DNA of 64,000 bases from Apoderus coryli (GCA_911728435.2 OU452213.1:8535834-8599833), one strand, 5' to 3'; positions 42,693 through 54,009 are shown, numbered from the stretch's first letter. Numbers and translations are program-made. Notes: a model not told the origin generated them from the sequence alone.

Positions 42693-45600
42693 TATATCGA
42701 CTACATAGTGAAATATTATATTATTAACAGAGTGACGGCACTAAGTCTAACATTGAATTCGAGTACTAGAATTTGTAAATCGAGATTTATCGAAAACTTT
42801 TCCAAACCCCCAAAAACTTCAAAACTCAATATTTGTCACGAATTTCATCTAAATCTTGAAAATGTGTCAACCGTTCCATTCTCTCAACTACATATCGAGA
42901 TATCATTACTAGAATGAAGGTACTAAGTATAACGTGGCATTCGAATTCTAAAATTTATAAATCGAGATTTCTCGAAAACTATTCGACATCCTGAAAACCT
43001 TCAAAAGTCAATATTTGTCACGAATTTCATCCAAATCTTAAAACTGTGACAATCGTTCCAATATCTCGACCACATAGCGAGATATCATAACTAGAATGAA
43101 GGTACTAAGTATAACGTGGCATTCGAATTCTAAAATTTATAAATCGAGATTTCTCGAAAACTATTCGACATCCTGAAAACCTTCAAAAGTCAATATTTGT
43201 CACGAATTTCATCCAAATCTTAAAACTGTGACAATCGTTCCAATATCTCGACCACATAGCGAGATATCATAACTAGAATGAAGGTACTAAGTATAACGTG
43301 GCATTCGAATTCTAAAATTTATAAATCAAGATTTCTGGAAAACTGTTCGAAATCTCCAAAAACTTCAAAACTCAATATTTGTCACGAATTTCATTTAAAT
43401 CTTGAAAATGTGTCAACCGTTCCAGTATCTCAACTACATGTCGAGATATCATTACTAGAATAAAGGTACTAAGTAAAACGTTGCATTCAAATTCTAAAAT
43501 TTATAAATCGAGATTTCTCGAAATCTATTCGACATCCTGAAAACCTTTAAAAGTCAATAATTGTCACGAATTTCATCCAAATCTTAAAAATGTGACAATC
43601 GTTCCAATATCTCGACCACATAGTGCGATATCATTACTAGAATGAAGGTAATAAGTATAACGTGGCAGTCGAATTGTAAAATTTATAAATCGAAATTTCT
43701 CGAAAACTATTCGACATCCTGAAAACCTTCAAATGTCAATATTTGTCACGAATTTCGTCCGAATCGTGAAAATGTGTCAACCGTTCCAATATCTCGACCA
43801 CATAGCGAGATATTATTACTAGAATGAAGGTACTAAGTATAACGTGGCATTCGAATTCTAAAATTTATAAATCGAGATTTCTGGAAAACTGTTCGAAATC
43901 TCCAAAAACTTCAAAACCCAATATTTATCACGAATTTCATCTAAATCTTGAAAATGTGTCAACCGTTCCAGTATCTCAACTACATGTCGAGATATCATTA
44001 CTAGAATAAAGGTACTAAGTAAAACGTTGCATTCAAATTCTAAAATTTATAAATCGAGATTTCTCGAAAACTATTCGACATCCTGAAAACCTTTAAAAGT
44101 CAATAATTGTCACGAATTTCATCCAAATCTTAAAAATGTGACAATCGTTCCAATATCTCGACCACATAGTGCGATATCATTACTAGAATGAAGGTAATAA
44201 GTATAACGTGGCTGTCGAATTGTAAAATTTATAAATCGAAATTTCTCGAAAACTATTCGACATCCTGAAAACCTTCAAAAGTCAATATTTGTCACGAATT
44301 TCGTCCGAATCGTGAAAATGTGTCAACCGTTCCAATATCTCGACCACATAGCGAGATATTATTACTAGAATGAAGGTACTAAGTATAACGTGGCATTCGA
44401 ATTCTAAAATTTATAAATCAAGTTTTCTCGAAAACTATTCGACATCCTTAAAAACTTTAAAAATCAAATTTGTCACGAATTTCATCCAAATCTTAAAAAT
44501 GTGACAATCGTTCCAATATCTCGCTCACATAGCGAGATATCATTACTAGACTGAAGGTACTAAGTATAACGTGACATTCGAATTCTAAAATTTATAAATG
44601 AAATTTTCTCGAAAAATATTCGACATCCTGAAAAACTGCAAAAGGCAATATTTGTCACGAATTTCAAACAACTCTTAAAAATGTGACAATCGTTCCAATA
44701 TCTCGACCGCATAGCGAGATATCATTACTAGAATAAATATATTATGTGTAACATTGCATTAGAATTAGATATCTCGAAACCTGTTCGAAATCTCGAAAAA
44801 CTTGAAAAGTCAATATTTGTCACGAATTTCATTTAAATCTTAAAAATGTGTCAACCGTTCCATTATCTCAAGTACGTTTCGAGATATCATTACTAGAAGA
44901 AAGGTACTAAGTATAACGTGGCATTCGAATTTCGTCCGAATCGTGAAAATGTGTCAACCGTTCCAATATCTCGACCACATAGCGAGATATCATTACTAGA
45001 ATAAAGGTACTAAGTATAACGTTGCATTCGATTTCTAAAATTTATAAACCGAGAGTTTTCGAAAACTAATCGACATCCTCAAAACCTTCAAAAGTCAATA
45101 TTTGTCACGAATTTCATCAAAATATTAAAACTGTGACAATCGTTCCAATATCTCGACCACATAGCGAGATATCATTACTAGAATAAATGTACTAAGTCTA
45201 ACATTGCTTATCAATTCCAGAATTTATAAATCAGGATTTCTCTAAAATTATTCGACATCCTGAAAAACTTCACAAGTCAATATTTGTCACGAATATCATC
45301 CAAATCTTAAGAATGTAGATATCAACCGTTCCTATATCTCGATAATATAGGGAGATATCATTACTAGAATAAAGGTACTAAGTGTAACATTGCTTATGAA
45401 TTCCAGAATTTATAAATCAAATTTTCTCGACAACTATTCGACATCCTGAAAAACTTCATAAGTCAATATTTGTCACGAATTTCAGACAAATCTTAAAACT
45501 GTGACAATCGTTCTAATATCTCGACCACATAGCGAGATATCATTACTAGAATAAATGTATTATCTGTAACATTGCATTCGAATTGTAGAATTCATAAATC

Positions 45601-46395
45601 GAGATTTCTCGAAAACTATTCGACATCCTGAAAACCTTCAAAAGTCAATAATTATCACGAATTTCATCCAAATCTTAAAAATGTGACAATCGTTCCAATA
45701 TCTCCACTATGCAGCTATATAGCATTAATAGAGTGAAGGTACTCTAAGTCTAACTTTGCACTCGAATTCTAAAATTTATAGTTCGAGATTTCTCGAAAAC
45801 TATTCGACATCCTGAAAACCTTCAAAAGTCAATATTTGTCACGAATTTCATCCAAATCTTAAAAATGTGTCAATCGTTCCATTATCTCAACTACATTTCG
45901 AGATATCATTACTAGTTACTAAGTATAACGTGGCATTCAAATTCTAGTATTTGTAAATCGAGATTTCTCGAAAACTATTCGAAATCCGGCAAAACATCAA
46001 AAGTCAATATTTGTCTCGAATTTCATCCAAATTTCAAAACTGTATCAACGGTTTCAATATCTCCACTATGCAGTGATATATCATTAATAGAGTGAAGGTA
46101 CTAAGTCTAACATTGCATTCGAATACTAGTATTTATAAAACGAGATTCCTAGAAAACTGTTCCAAATCTCGAAAAACTTCAAAAATCCATATTCATCACG
46201 AATTTCATCCAAATCTAAAAAATGTATCAATCATTCCAATATCTCGACTACATAACGAGATATTAATAGAATAAAAGTACAAAGTCAACATTGCCTTCGA
46301 ATTTTGGAATTTATAAATCGAGATATCTCGAAAACTGTTCGAAATCTCGAGAAACTACAACGGTAAACATTTCTCACATATTCCTTTCAGACTAT
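42693..46395 (+). repeat. Satellite DNA, 182-base monomer, about 20 copies
   Basis: The landmark GAAGGTACTAAG recurs at 42916, 43098 and 43280 and, as AAAGGTACTAAG, at 43462: an exact 182-base step. Each monomer holds ATTTATAAATCGAGATTTCTCG, GTCACGAATTTCATCC and a closing inverted pair ATATCTCG / CGAGATAT. Monomers 42916-43097 and 43098-43279 appear identical. A three-monomer block (546 bases) starting at 43280 is repeated at 43826 with few differences, a higher-order repeat. Monomers toward 45000-46395 are more diverged. Short open frames (60-69 codons) in four monomers are translations of the repeat and not genes. Confidence 0.95.
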
Positions 46396-46534
46396 AAAAT
46401 TCTGAAAATTTAGGGTTGATTTTGAAAACGGTTCAGCAAAATACTACTTAGTCTCGTTGGTTATTGATTTTACACATTTGAACTATTAGATTTTAGATAT
46501 CATTGTAAGATTTCCATTGATCATGTATGATTTA
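46396..46534. other. Flank of the satellite array
   Basis: AT-rich, with no feature recognised. Confidence 0.4.
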
Positions 46535-46812
46535 TATACAGAGTGATTCAGAACTATGGAATGAAACATGAAACTTCATACCCTGTTCCTCAAAAGATCA
46601 AAGGGTTAATAGCGTTAAACATAGATAAGCAACAAATTCACCAAAGCACTCCTAAACAATTATATATTTTGAGGCTTCAATGAAAAATTATTACTGTATT
46701 CTGGCATTGTCGCCGCCTTTTTAAGGAAATAGGCAGAGCGATAACGTATGCCATTGTTTGGTCAGATTCAGTCCCATACAAACGGGTCGTCAGTTCTGAA
46801 TCACCCTATAGA
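46535..46812. mobile_element. MITE with GAGTGATTCAGAAC ends
   Basis: TATACAGAGTGATTCAGAAC at 46535 and GTTCTGAATCACCCTATAG at 46793-46811 form inverted ends of about 17 bases with one or two mismatches. The interior is non-coding; the open frame 46748-46930 runs out through the end. TATA at both edges is consistent with a TA target, so a Tc1/mariner-type MITE is likely. Confidence 0.65.
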
Positions 46813-47560
46813 TGTAAATGACAATATGCGAATTATTTTTATACTCTTATGCATAGCAATTATTTTATTTTATAGAAATAAATATGGTAACGTAGACAAT
46901 CTCAATGTAAAACGATTTAGGATCATTTAGGCATAAAGATGTTTTGATTTCACCTGGTACATTACTATACAGTGTGTCCAATGTAAAACATTACAACTTA
47001 CAACTGAACCAATAAGTTATTAAAGAAATACATATGTAGCTAATTCTCAAAGTCGAATATCTGCTTTCGAATACAGAAAAATTATTAAATTAGCAAATTT
47101 ATATGATTATGTTAGTATTAGACAAAATTATACATGGTGATTCACGGTCGAGCATTTTCCTCCGACTGAACAGAACCAGCACTACCGAGCAAAAGCGCGT
47201 TGCATTCGCTGGGTTCGCAACATTCTCATGTTTTCCCGTTTACTATTTTTGATCTTAGGTTAGTAGTTGTTTCTTGCTGCTGTTCGTTGGATCGCAAACA
47301 ACACCGCAAAAATTGGGCACTGCTGAAAGACATGGATCTGTGTCATTTACAAAATTTTATAAGAATTATTGTAGAAGATTTTGAAAAGTTAGTGCGCATT
47401 GTAGGCCTTCAAATTTTGAAAATCAAACACAAAATATCGCTTTGCTATTACCTTTTTCTTTGACAATTCAATCAATTGATCAAGGCATTCCCAAGCATCA
47501 TATTTTTAATTATAGTACATTTCATTGGCTTCCATAGCACGGAATGGTGAAATCTGATTA
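46813..47560. other. Unassigned sequence
   Basis: An ACAGTGTGTCCAATG end-like motif lies at 46970. The 87-codon open frame at 47200-47463 has no recognisable motif. Confidence 0.45.
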
Positions 47561-49984
47561 TACAGGGTATCCGGAAAAACGAGGTCAATCCGTTAACCAC
47601 AGATTCCTTGGGCAAAAATAATATGAGTTTTAAGATGTCATTTTTTAGTTTAGCCCTCCATGTTCGATATACAGGGCGTCAAAGTTGAAAATTTAAAACC
47701 AATATTTTTAAATAATTCTAGTATTTAATGAGATATTGGATTCAAATTTAGTGTGTTGCTTCAGCATAAAGAGCTACTTCTTTCCAAAGAAGCACACAAA
47801 AAAAATTTTCTAAATAGCCGAAATACGGGATGTTCAGTACCCATTGACCCCCCAAGTTTTTATTACCTACGCCAATGACTTCTAAACTAAGTTTTTATAG
47901 GTTATCATGTATTTTGATTATTTTTTAACTCTTATAAAATTTGGATAAAATCATTTGTTTTTGAGATATTTTGAAAAGTATTGGCTCTTGTTGTCTACGC
48001 GGCTCACGGTGTTTACACTACTACATCAAGCATATTTAACTCAAATTATTATTACCGTGCATCAAATTAAGTACAGTTTTCGAAAAGTAATAAAACTAAA
48101 CACTACGAACACGAAATTTTTTATTATTTTTAACTTAATTTGAAGCATCATAGTCAAATATTAATTATTTAAACATATTATTTTAAAAACATGAAAAAGT
48201 AACTAAATAAACATTAGAAAAACTACCAGTCTAAAGAAATTGCTTGATGTAACCCCCATTTTTTGCATATGCGAGCTCTTTTTAGTAAAGAAAATCTTAG
48301 TCTTTGAAAAATATGGGGCTTGAATCTAAAATCTTCCCCAGCTTGTAAGATTCTCTCTATTAAATGATTTTCACTCAAAATCGGAACCTTATAAACAAAA
48401 TCTTTCATACAATCCCAGACTGAATAGTCCAAGGGAGTAAGATCTGGAGATCGGGGTGGCCATTTAACAGGAGCATCTTGGCCTCGCCCAATCCAGCTTT
48501 GGGGAAAGTTTTCATGTAAGTAACTCCTTACATTTCTAGCAAAATGTGCTGGTGCACCATCAAGTTGAAACCAAATATTTTGTCTAATTGAGAGAGGCAA
48601 ATCGTCAAGTAAATCGGGCAGTATGTTTTGAAGAAATGCTAAAAATGAATCACCAGTCAAATTCCGTGGTAAAATTACAGGACCCAAAAAGAAATTATCC
48701 ACGACACCAACCCACACGTTGACTTTAAAGTTTACTTGATGATGTGTCTCTACTACGGCATGAGGATTTTCTTCTGCCCAGATATGTGTATTATGAATAT
48801 TTGAGCTTCGTCCGTAAACAAAATATTTTTGATGAAGTGTATATCTCTGTCATGCATGTCGCATATCCACCTACATAGTCTAGATCTCAGCTCAAAGTCT
48901 TGAGGCAGCAGAGATTGTACTTCTTGAACGTGGTAGGGGTAAAGCTGCTGTCTTTTTAAAATCTGGTGTACTTCAGATTTTCCAATATTTTCAACCTGTC
49001 GGGCAAGAACTCTGGTACTAATATTTGGTGTCTCCTCGATGCTTGTTAAAATACTCTCCTCCTTTTCCAGTTGAATTAGACGGGGTCGACCGCAGTTCCC
49101 TTTACGGTCTTCCCTAAAACTTCCACTGTGCCTTAGTCGCCTAACTAAATTTGAAAAATACCTTCGTCTTGGATGAATTCGATTAGGGAACTTTTCTGCG
49201 TACCGTCCATCGGCTAAACTAGCGTTAGAGTTACATTTTCCTAGTAAATAAACAAAAATACAATTTAACTGATTATAATCAATCAAATGTCTTTAAATCT
49301 TACCCATGATTAAAATCATATCCGTCATTTCCGAAAAACATATAAAATTGTTTCGTCTACGATCCATTTTCGTTGTGTTTACTTATAAAATTACCGATAA
49401 TTAAAAATATTAACGTTTAAACCTCAAACTACTGTCAAATTTTGACAACTAATTTGACAACAATAAAACATTGCTTAAGTAGGTATCCAAATTAACACCA
49501 GAGTTGCTTGATATTTCAACATTGCAGGATTACCCAGAGCCGCCGAGTCATCAAACAGAGCCAATACTTTTCCAAATATCTCAAAAACAAATGATTTTAT
49601 CCAAATTTTATAAGAGTTAAAAAATAATCAAAAATACATAGTAACCTATAAAAATTTAGTTTAAAAGTCATTGGCGTAGGTAATAAAAACTTGGGGATCA
49701 ATTGGTACTGAATATCCCGTATTTCGGCTATTAAGAAATTCTTTTTTGTGTTCTTTTTTGGAAAGAAGTAGCTCTTTATGCTGAAGCAACACACTAAATT
49801 TCAATCCAATATCTCAATAAATACTAGAATTATTTAAAAATATTGGTTTTAAATTTTCAACTTTGATGCCCTGTATATCGAACATGGAGGGATAAAATGA
49901 AAAATTACATCTTAAAACTCATATTATTTTTGCTCAAGGAATCTGTGGTTTACAGATTGACCTCCTTTTTCTGGACACCCTGTA
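47561..49984 (-). mobile_element. Mariner-like transposon, both ends present, 428-base inverted termini
   Basis: The left arm 47561-47988 begins TACAGGGTATCCGGAAAAA. The right arm 49556-49984 ends TTTTTCTGGACACCCTGTA. They are reverse complements over their length with scattered mismatches. Each arm has a second internal end motif at mirrored positions (ATACAGGGCGTC near 47671; GCCCTGTAT near 49870). TA lies at both edges. Coding sequence on the minus strand fills the middle. Total length is 2424 bases. The related copy at 17036-19524 confirms the internal order. Confidence 0.92.
48223..49286 (-). pseudogene. Mariner-like transposase with DUF4817 N-terminus
   Basis: The minus-strand segment 49286-48753 has a DUF4817-type DNA-binding region (LLGKCNSNASLADGRYAEKF, then RRYFSNLVRRLRHSGSF), a GNCGRPRL hook, a helix-turn-helix (SEVHQILKRQQLYPYHVQ) and the first catalytic Asp in NILFTDEAQ. 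A small deletion with frameshift near 48800 removes about ten residues present in the 17041 relative. The segment 48717-48223 then has VGVVDNFFLGPVILP, the second Asp in FQLDGAPAHFA, WIGRGQDAP and the third Asp in SPDLTPLDYSVW, ending at a stop at 48223. By my count 43 residues lie between the second and third Asp. One frameshift is the only clear defect. Confidence 0.9.
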
Positions 49985-52102
49985 TATAAAATAGGACACA
50001 ATTATATGGTCCCTTACCATATAAATACAAGTGGAGCCACCACTGACACTTGTTAACCCATGCCATAACTGTGGACACACTCTATATTTTCATATTATAA
50101 TAATTTTAGAGATAAATTTAAAATTCGGAAACGGTATTTTAAATAACTAATCTGATGACATAATTAATAAAATAGTTTTGTATGATTTATGATTTTAATT
50201 AATAATTTTCGATTAGATTATTAACATGTTATAATTATATTAACACAACATGATTGATTATACACTGTGGGCAAAATTAAATTGGTAGTCTCTTTGGAGT
50301 TCGAAAATTTTGAACAAATGAGTGACTTTTAAATAAAAGGTAATAGAAAACCAGACGAGATCAGATTCTATTTTACCTTACCTAAAAAGGACTGCTTAGT
50401 CACAATATTATACATAATAATCAAACTTACTTATCAGCAAAAAAGGAATTCATGACAGTTTAAACCGTTGATCTAAGATTAACCCCACAAAAACCAACAA
50501 CTTGAAAAATAAAAAAATAACCCATAGCTACTTCAAAGCATCAGGGCACCAAGGAGAATCCGTCTTCAGTGTAGCTTGTATAATTTAGGCGTAAGGGATT
50601 TTGATTTACAGATATTTTAAAGTTTTAAAGTAAATCAATATGAAAGTGAAACTTCGCTCATATAGTGTAGTTCTATGAGATGGAAGAGTCCAAAGTCCGT
50701 TAAACCTAAAATTCAAAGTATAATCATCCTAAAGTTAAATTACGGAGACAAACAAAAAGGTTAGCTGAATGTACCAGTCTTCTGTTAGCCCCGTCGTCCA
50801 CGAAGCGACTGGTTTCTGACTGTTTTAATACTTTCGTCACTTCTCTGTTTCTATTGCGTACCTGCGCGTTGATTCAAATTGTATCTCGTACACGGACGTA
50901 CCAGTCACGGATCGGTACCGTACTTGCAAGTGATTAGTCGCCAAGAGACTGGCTCTGTCGGTCGCCGAGTTATATTTTGTTTGGATATTTCACATTCTTG
51001 AATTATCGAGATATATTGCTGTTGCTGTTGCCGCCGCCGCGTGTGCCATTTAATATGAGAACTTTGCATCATCTAGTTGCAATTCTGAGGCGGCTACAAA
51101 TAATCTGCAGTTTAAATTTCTCTCTATGTAGGGATGGACCCAGAATCGCCTTCTTCTGCGTCTATATCTCCGATTGTAATAGTACAAAATAGTCAGCTCA
51201 TCCCAATCATCCATAATTTATCACAACACACAGTCACAAAGTAGCACTTCGCCTTTTAATAAATTATCGGATACTGATATTTTTCGTTTGCGTCGCTACG
51301 TGTACGATTAATGAGTATCCAACTAGTTTGTTACTACGGGATTAAAACAGTTTCATCAGGATTTTTAAAATATCGTAAGGCATTTATTGTTATGAAAGGT
51401 AAATGGGTGCGCCTATGGACGACTACGGTCAGTATTGATATTACAAAGGGATATCGAGTTGTGTTTTTTTTTATATCATTTTAAACTAAAATTAGAAGTA
51501 CTATAGGTACTTATATATTCGTGCCTGAACTTAGCATCAGATTCGCATTTGCAATTAGAAAATGTGTAAGTCACAAGCATTTCTATTTGCATATAGGACA
51601 TCCCCAGTCAAAAAAATCAGACCTAGAACCCCTAGGGTGGGTGGCTCTCTACCCCCAAATTACAAAATCGACCAGAAACTTTACGCCTTTGTGAAGAAAT
51701 TTTCAAAATTCAGAGTATAAGAGTACCAGAATATTTGATATAGACTTTCATAAAAAGGCCTTTAGACAACTAAATTAATTATTTAAATGTGAATCTGATG
51801 CTAAGTTCAGTTACGTCCATAGCATAAGCGGTAGTTAACTAACTGGTCTTAGCCCATAAATTATAAGAATACAATAATAAAATAGCAAATGAAATATTTA
51901 TTGTAGGTATATGCATGTATAAATATACAGACATATTTTAATTATTCAGGATTAAGTCGAGAATAATCTAATGCCAAAAATTGTCTATTGTATTATTAAT
52001 AAAATAGTGATATCTATATAAAATATTGTACATATATAATTTTAAATTTATTTTGGAAATAAACGTGATATGCTGATAAAAATTTGTTTTATTTTTTAAA
52101 AT
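49985..52102. other. Unassigned sequence
   Basis: No gene was recognised. 50763-50790 (GCTGAATGTACCAGTCTTCTGTTAG) resembles 33313-33340 next to the hAT-like copies, so it may be part of another repeat. A GC-richer patch near 50780-51050 includes a GTTGCTGTTGCCGCCGCCGC run but no sustained reading frame. Confidence 0.45.
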
Positions 52103-52351
52103 AAAAGAAAATCAACAAAAACTTTCAAAGTCAACTCCACAAAGTCTTTAAATATTTATTTATTTACTCAACACAGGTGTTTGTTTTCGTGTAATGTTAT
52201 TCATATTCATGTTTGATATTTTTTCTACACAGATGTTTTTGTTAGAATGGACTGATGATGGCTTGTTGAGCCGAAACTAGTTTCCTTTTTCATAACTAAA
52301 TTAAAGATTTTGTGGAGTTGACTTTGAAAGTTTTTGTTTATTTTCTTTTAT
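52103..52351. mobile_element. Short Penelope-like terminal remnant with inverted ends
   Basis: Left arm 52103-52150 (ending CTCCACAAAGTCTTTA) and right arm 52303-52351 are reverse complements over about 46 bases. Between them is a CTGATGA, T, GGCT-loop-AGCC, GAAAC motif at 52252-52277, the same layout as in the Penelope-like element at 541-571. The inverted-arm plus hairpin arrangement parallels that element, so this is probably a stripped pLTR remnant. No coding sequence remains. Confidence 0.55.
52252..52277 (+). other. CTGATGA-hairpin-GAAAC motif inside the Penelope-like remnant
   Basis: CTGATGA, one T, GGCT, loop TTGTTG, AGCC, then GAAAC. It lies between the inverted arms of the 52103-52351 remnant. 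It has the same one-base offset from the consensus hammerhead as the other two motifs. Confidence 0.45.
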
Positions 52352-52784
52352 TTGAAACTGACACTCCACTTTGATGATGGATAATTTATTTCGTTTTACT
52401 TTTTAGTTAAGTAATTTGAATTGTAAACAGGGTGTCCCGTAATTTACTTAAAATAATTTAAGGGGACATTCTACAAGCGGAAATAAGATTTTTTTTCATT
52501 TGAACATATTATATCGAAAAATGCTTTTGTGCGCTAAATGTAATTTGGCACGTTTGGATAGGTAATTTAGATATATCTTTTTCCCCAAAATTATTATTTT
52601 ACTTCTACCAGCGGCTTGCCTACGGACACATTTTCGCACAAATTTAATAAAAATGGTACTAATTTTTTTAGAAGCAAAAATTATTTTTTGGATCTTTATT
52701 GAATTGACAACAAAAAAAGGGCTCTTTACTTTTTTTTTGTTTGCTACACCGCTTGCAAGTAAAAAATTAAAATACCTAAATATA
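52352..52784. other. Unassigned sequence beside the Gypsy element
   Basis: ACAGGGTGTCCCGTAAT lies at 52428. The open frame 52496-52873 (minus) begins in LTR sequence and has lysine-rich low-complexity content; it is not a credible gene. Confidence 0.45.
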
Positions 52785-53007
52785 TGTGGTTTGCCTTCTT
52801 TCTCGAACACGTCCAGTAAATAGTCGTTTGTTCTAAACATACTGGCGCGCGTACGTCCAAACCAAATTAACACAGCGCTGCCCCAGACGAGGTATAGTCT
52901 ACTAAATTTGTACAGAGTCGCCTCCCGAATAGATCACCTGCCCACGCGGTGTTGTCGGATGTATTTATTTCTCTCTAAGCGTAGGGGACATTTTACTATT
53001 CGTCACA
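52785..53007 (-). repeat. Partial 3' LTR of the Gypsy element
   Basis: Begins (element orientation) TGTGACGAATAG at 53007, right after the purine tract, and runs through CGGTGTTGTCGG and GTACGCGCGCCAG to TTTCTCGAACACGTCC near 52800. It is cut at about 52785, so the U5-side part is missing. Confidence 0.75.
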
Positions 53008-53511
53008 TTGCCCCCGTCTTAAAGACATTTCGTCCCGAAACATGACACTTGGTTCATGACGATATTTGCAGTCAGCTCCCTTATTGCATCTTGAGAAGCG
53101 ATGGAAATAGCCGCTAACGGTTTTCTCTACAGGATTTCTTCCAGGATTCCAGGCACACACCAGAATTTCGATTCCCATAAATCTGAACAGCATCTCTAAC
53201 ATATTCCTGATTATTCGCCAATCCAAACCGCATGCAATCTTCGGAATCGCGAGTTTTGTGATGTTCTGACTCAGCAGAACTTCTCGTAAATTAATCAAAG
53301 CAGTCCAAACACGATAGTGGTTTACTAAGTAGAAAATCTTCCTGTGCCCTTCAGGTTCCTTATGATCAATTTCTAATACTTCTCCAACTTCCGAATTCTG
53401 CTGATGAAGTTCATAAACTTGACCAAATTGATTTTTGAAGGAAGCGGCTATTCCTTTGCACATTCGCAATGAGCCATACTCCAAGGGGACCTCAAACATG
53501 TCGCGTATCTG
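52996..53511 (-). pseudogene. Macro (ADP-ribose-binding) domain at the 3' end of the Gypsy pol region
   Basis: Just after the integrase C-terminus (one frameshift away) the minus strand reads VTQEQIRDMFEVPLEYGS and MCKGIAASFKNQFG. It then shows EVGEVLEI, RKIFYLVNHYRVW, LINLREVLLSQN, the block LAIPKIACGLDWR, MLEMLFRFMGIEILVC and, at the end, GYFHRFSRCNKGADCKYRHE followed by RRGQCDE. The M.KGIA..F...FG start, the R.I.YLV segment and the IPKI.CGLD block are the hallmarks of macro domains of the TARG1/ALC1 kind, which bind or remove ADP-ribose. The SLAHC.S stretch that should precede MCKGIA seems shortened. The last part has a C-x5-C-x3-H zinc-binding-like pattern. The reading runs through the purine tract into the LTR, where late Gypsy pol frames often end in RRGQCD, so it belongs to the element. 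Confidence 0.7.
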
Positions 53512-53515
53512 CTCT

Positions 53516-54009
53516 TGGGTAACTTACTTTATGACCGAACGAATACTGTGTCATAAAATCGTCGAATGACCATTCTGAATTTGGGGGCTGAAGACGTATT
53601 TCGCCGTCTTGTTCTTCACATTCGTAAGGAGCCAATCTATTGAAGTGGACCACCCTGAGCTTTCTATTACTTCTGTTCTTAATGCAATAAATGACATTGT
53701 TGATTTTTGTCACGATTATGTAGGGACCCTCCCATGCCTTCTGTAGTTTCGGGGAGTATCCACGTCGTTGTTGTCGATTTTACAGCCATACCAAATCATC
53801 AATCTTGAAGCTGTCGCAGAAGCGTTTATGTCGTACCTTTCCTTCATGCGTTCGCTCGTCTCTTCGATGTTGAATCGCACTCGGCCGTGGGCGTCATCCA
53901 TTTTTCTTCGCAAATCCGACACGCAGTCTTCACCGGCGGTGTCGGTGCCTGGAGACGGCGGGTGTAGTGCTGTGATTCTAGTTTTCCGGAACCCCACACC
54001 TGACACCAA
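53516..54009 (-). pseudogene. Gypsy pol remnant: gag leader fused to integrase C-terminus
   Basis: The frame opens at the primer-binding-like sequence (VSGVGFRKTRITALHPPSPG), which is where gag should start. It then jumps without warning into integrase text: VSDLRRKMDDAHGRVRFNIE and ERMKERYD. After a frameshift near 53760 the reading gives KAWEGPYIIV, INNVIYCIK and RVVHFNRLAPYE, the GPY/F-type C-terminal domain of Ty3/Gypsy integrases, and goes on to DDFMTQYSFGHK before a stop at 53492. The junction is best explained by a deletion from gag to late pol. Nothing in this reading can be functional. Confidence 0.82.

Noticed and set aside
42708..44009. Open frames of 60-69 codons recurring in the satellite (MKVLSITWHSNS-type)
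   Set aside because: They are translations of the 182-base monomer, present only where a stop happens to be absent. The period is not a multiple of three, so no gene is likely.
42693..46395. CRISPR-like array
   Set aside because: The repeat unit is a 182-base monomer without separate unique spacers. This is eukaryotic satellite DNA.
47200..47463. 87-codon frame between a MITE and a mariner-like element
   Set aside because: No motif, no splice context and no relative in the window.
52496..52873. 125-codon minus frame next to the Gypsy LTR
   Set aside because: Its first part is LTR sequence and the rest is lysine-rich low complexity; it is not a domain.
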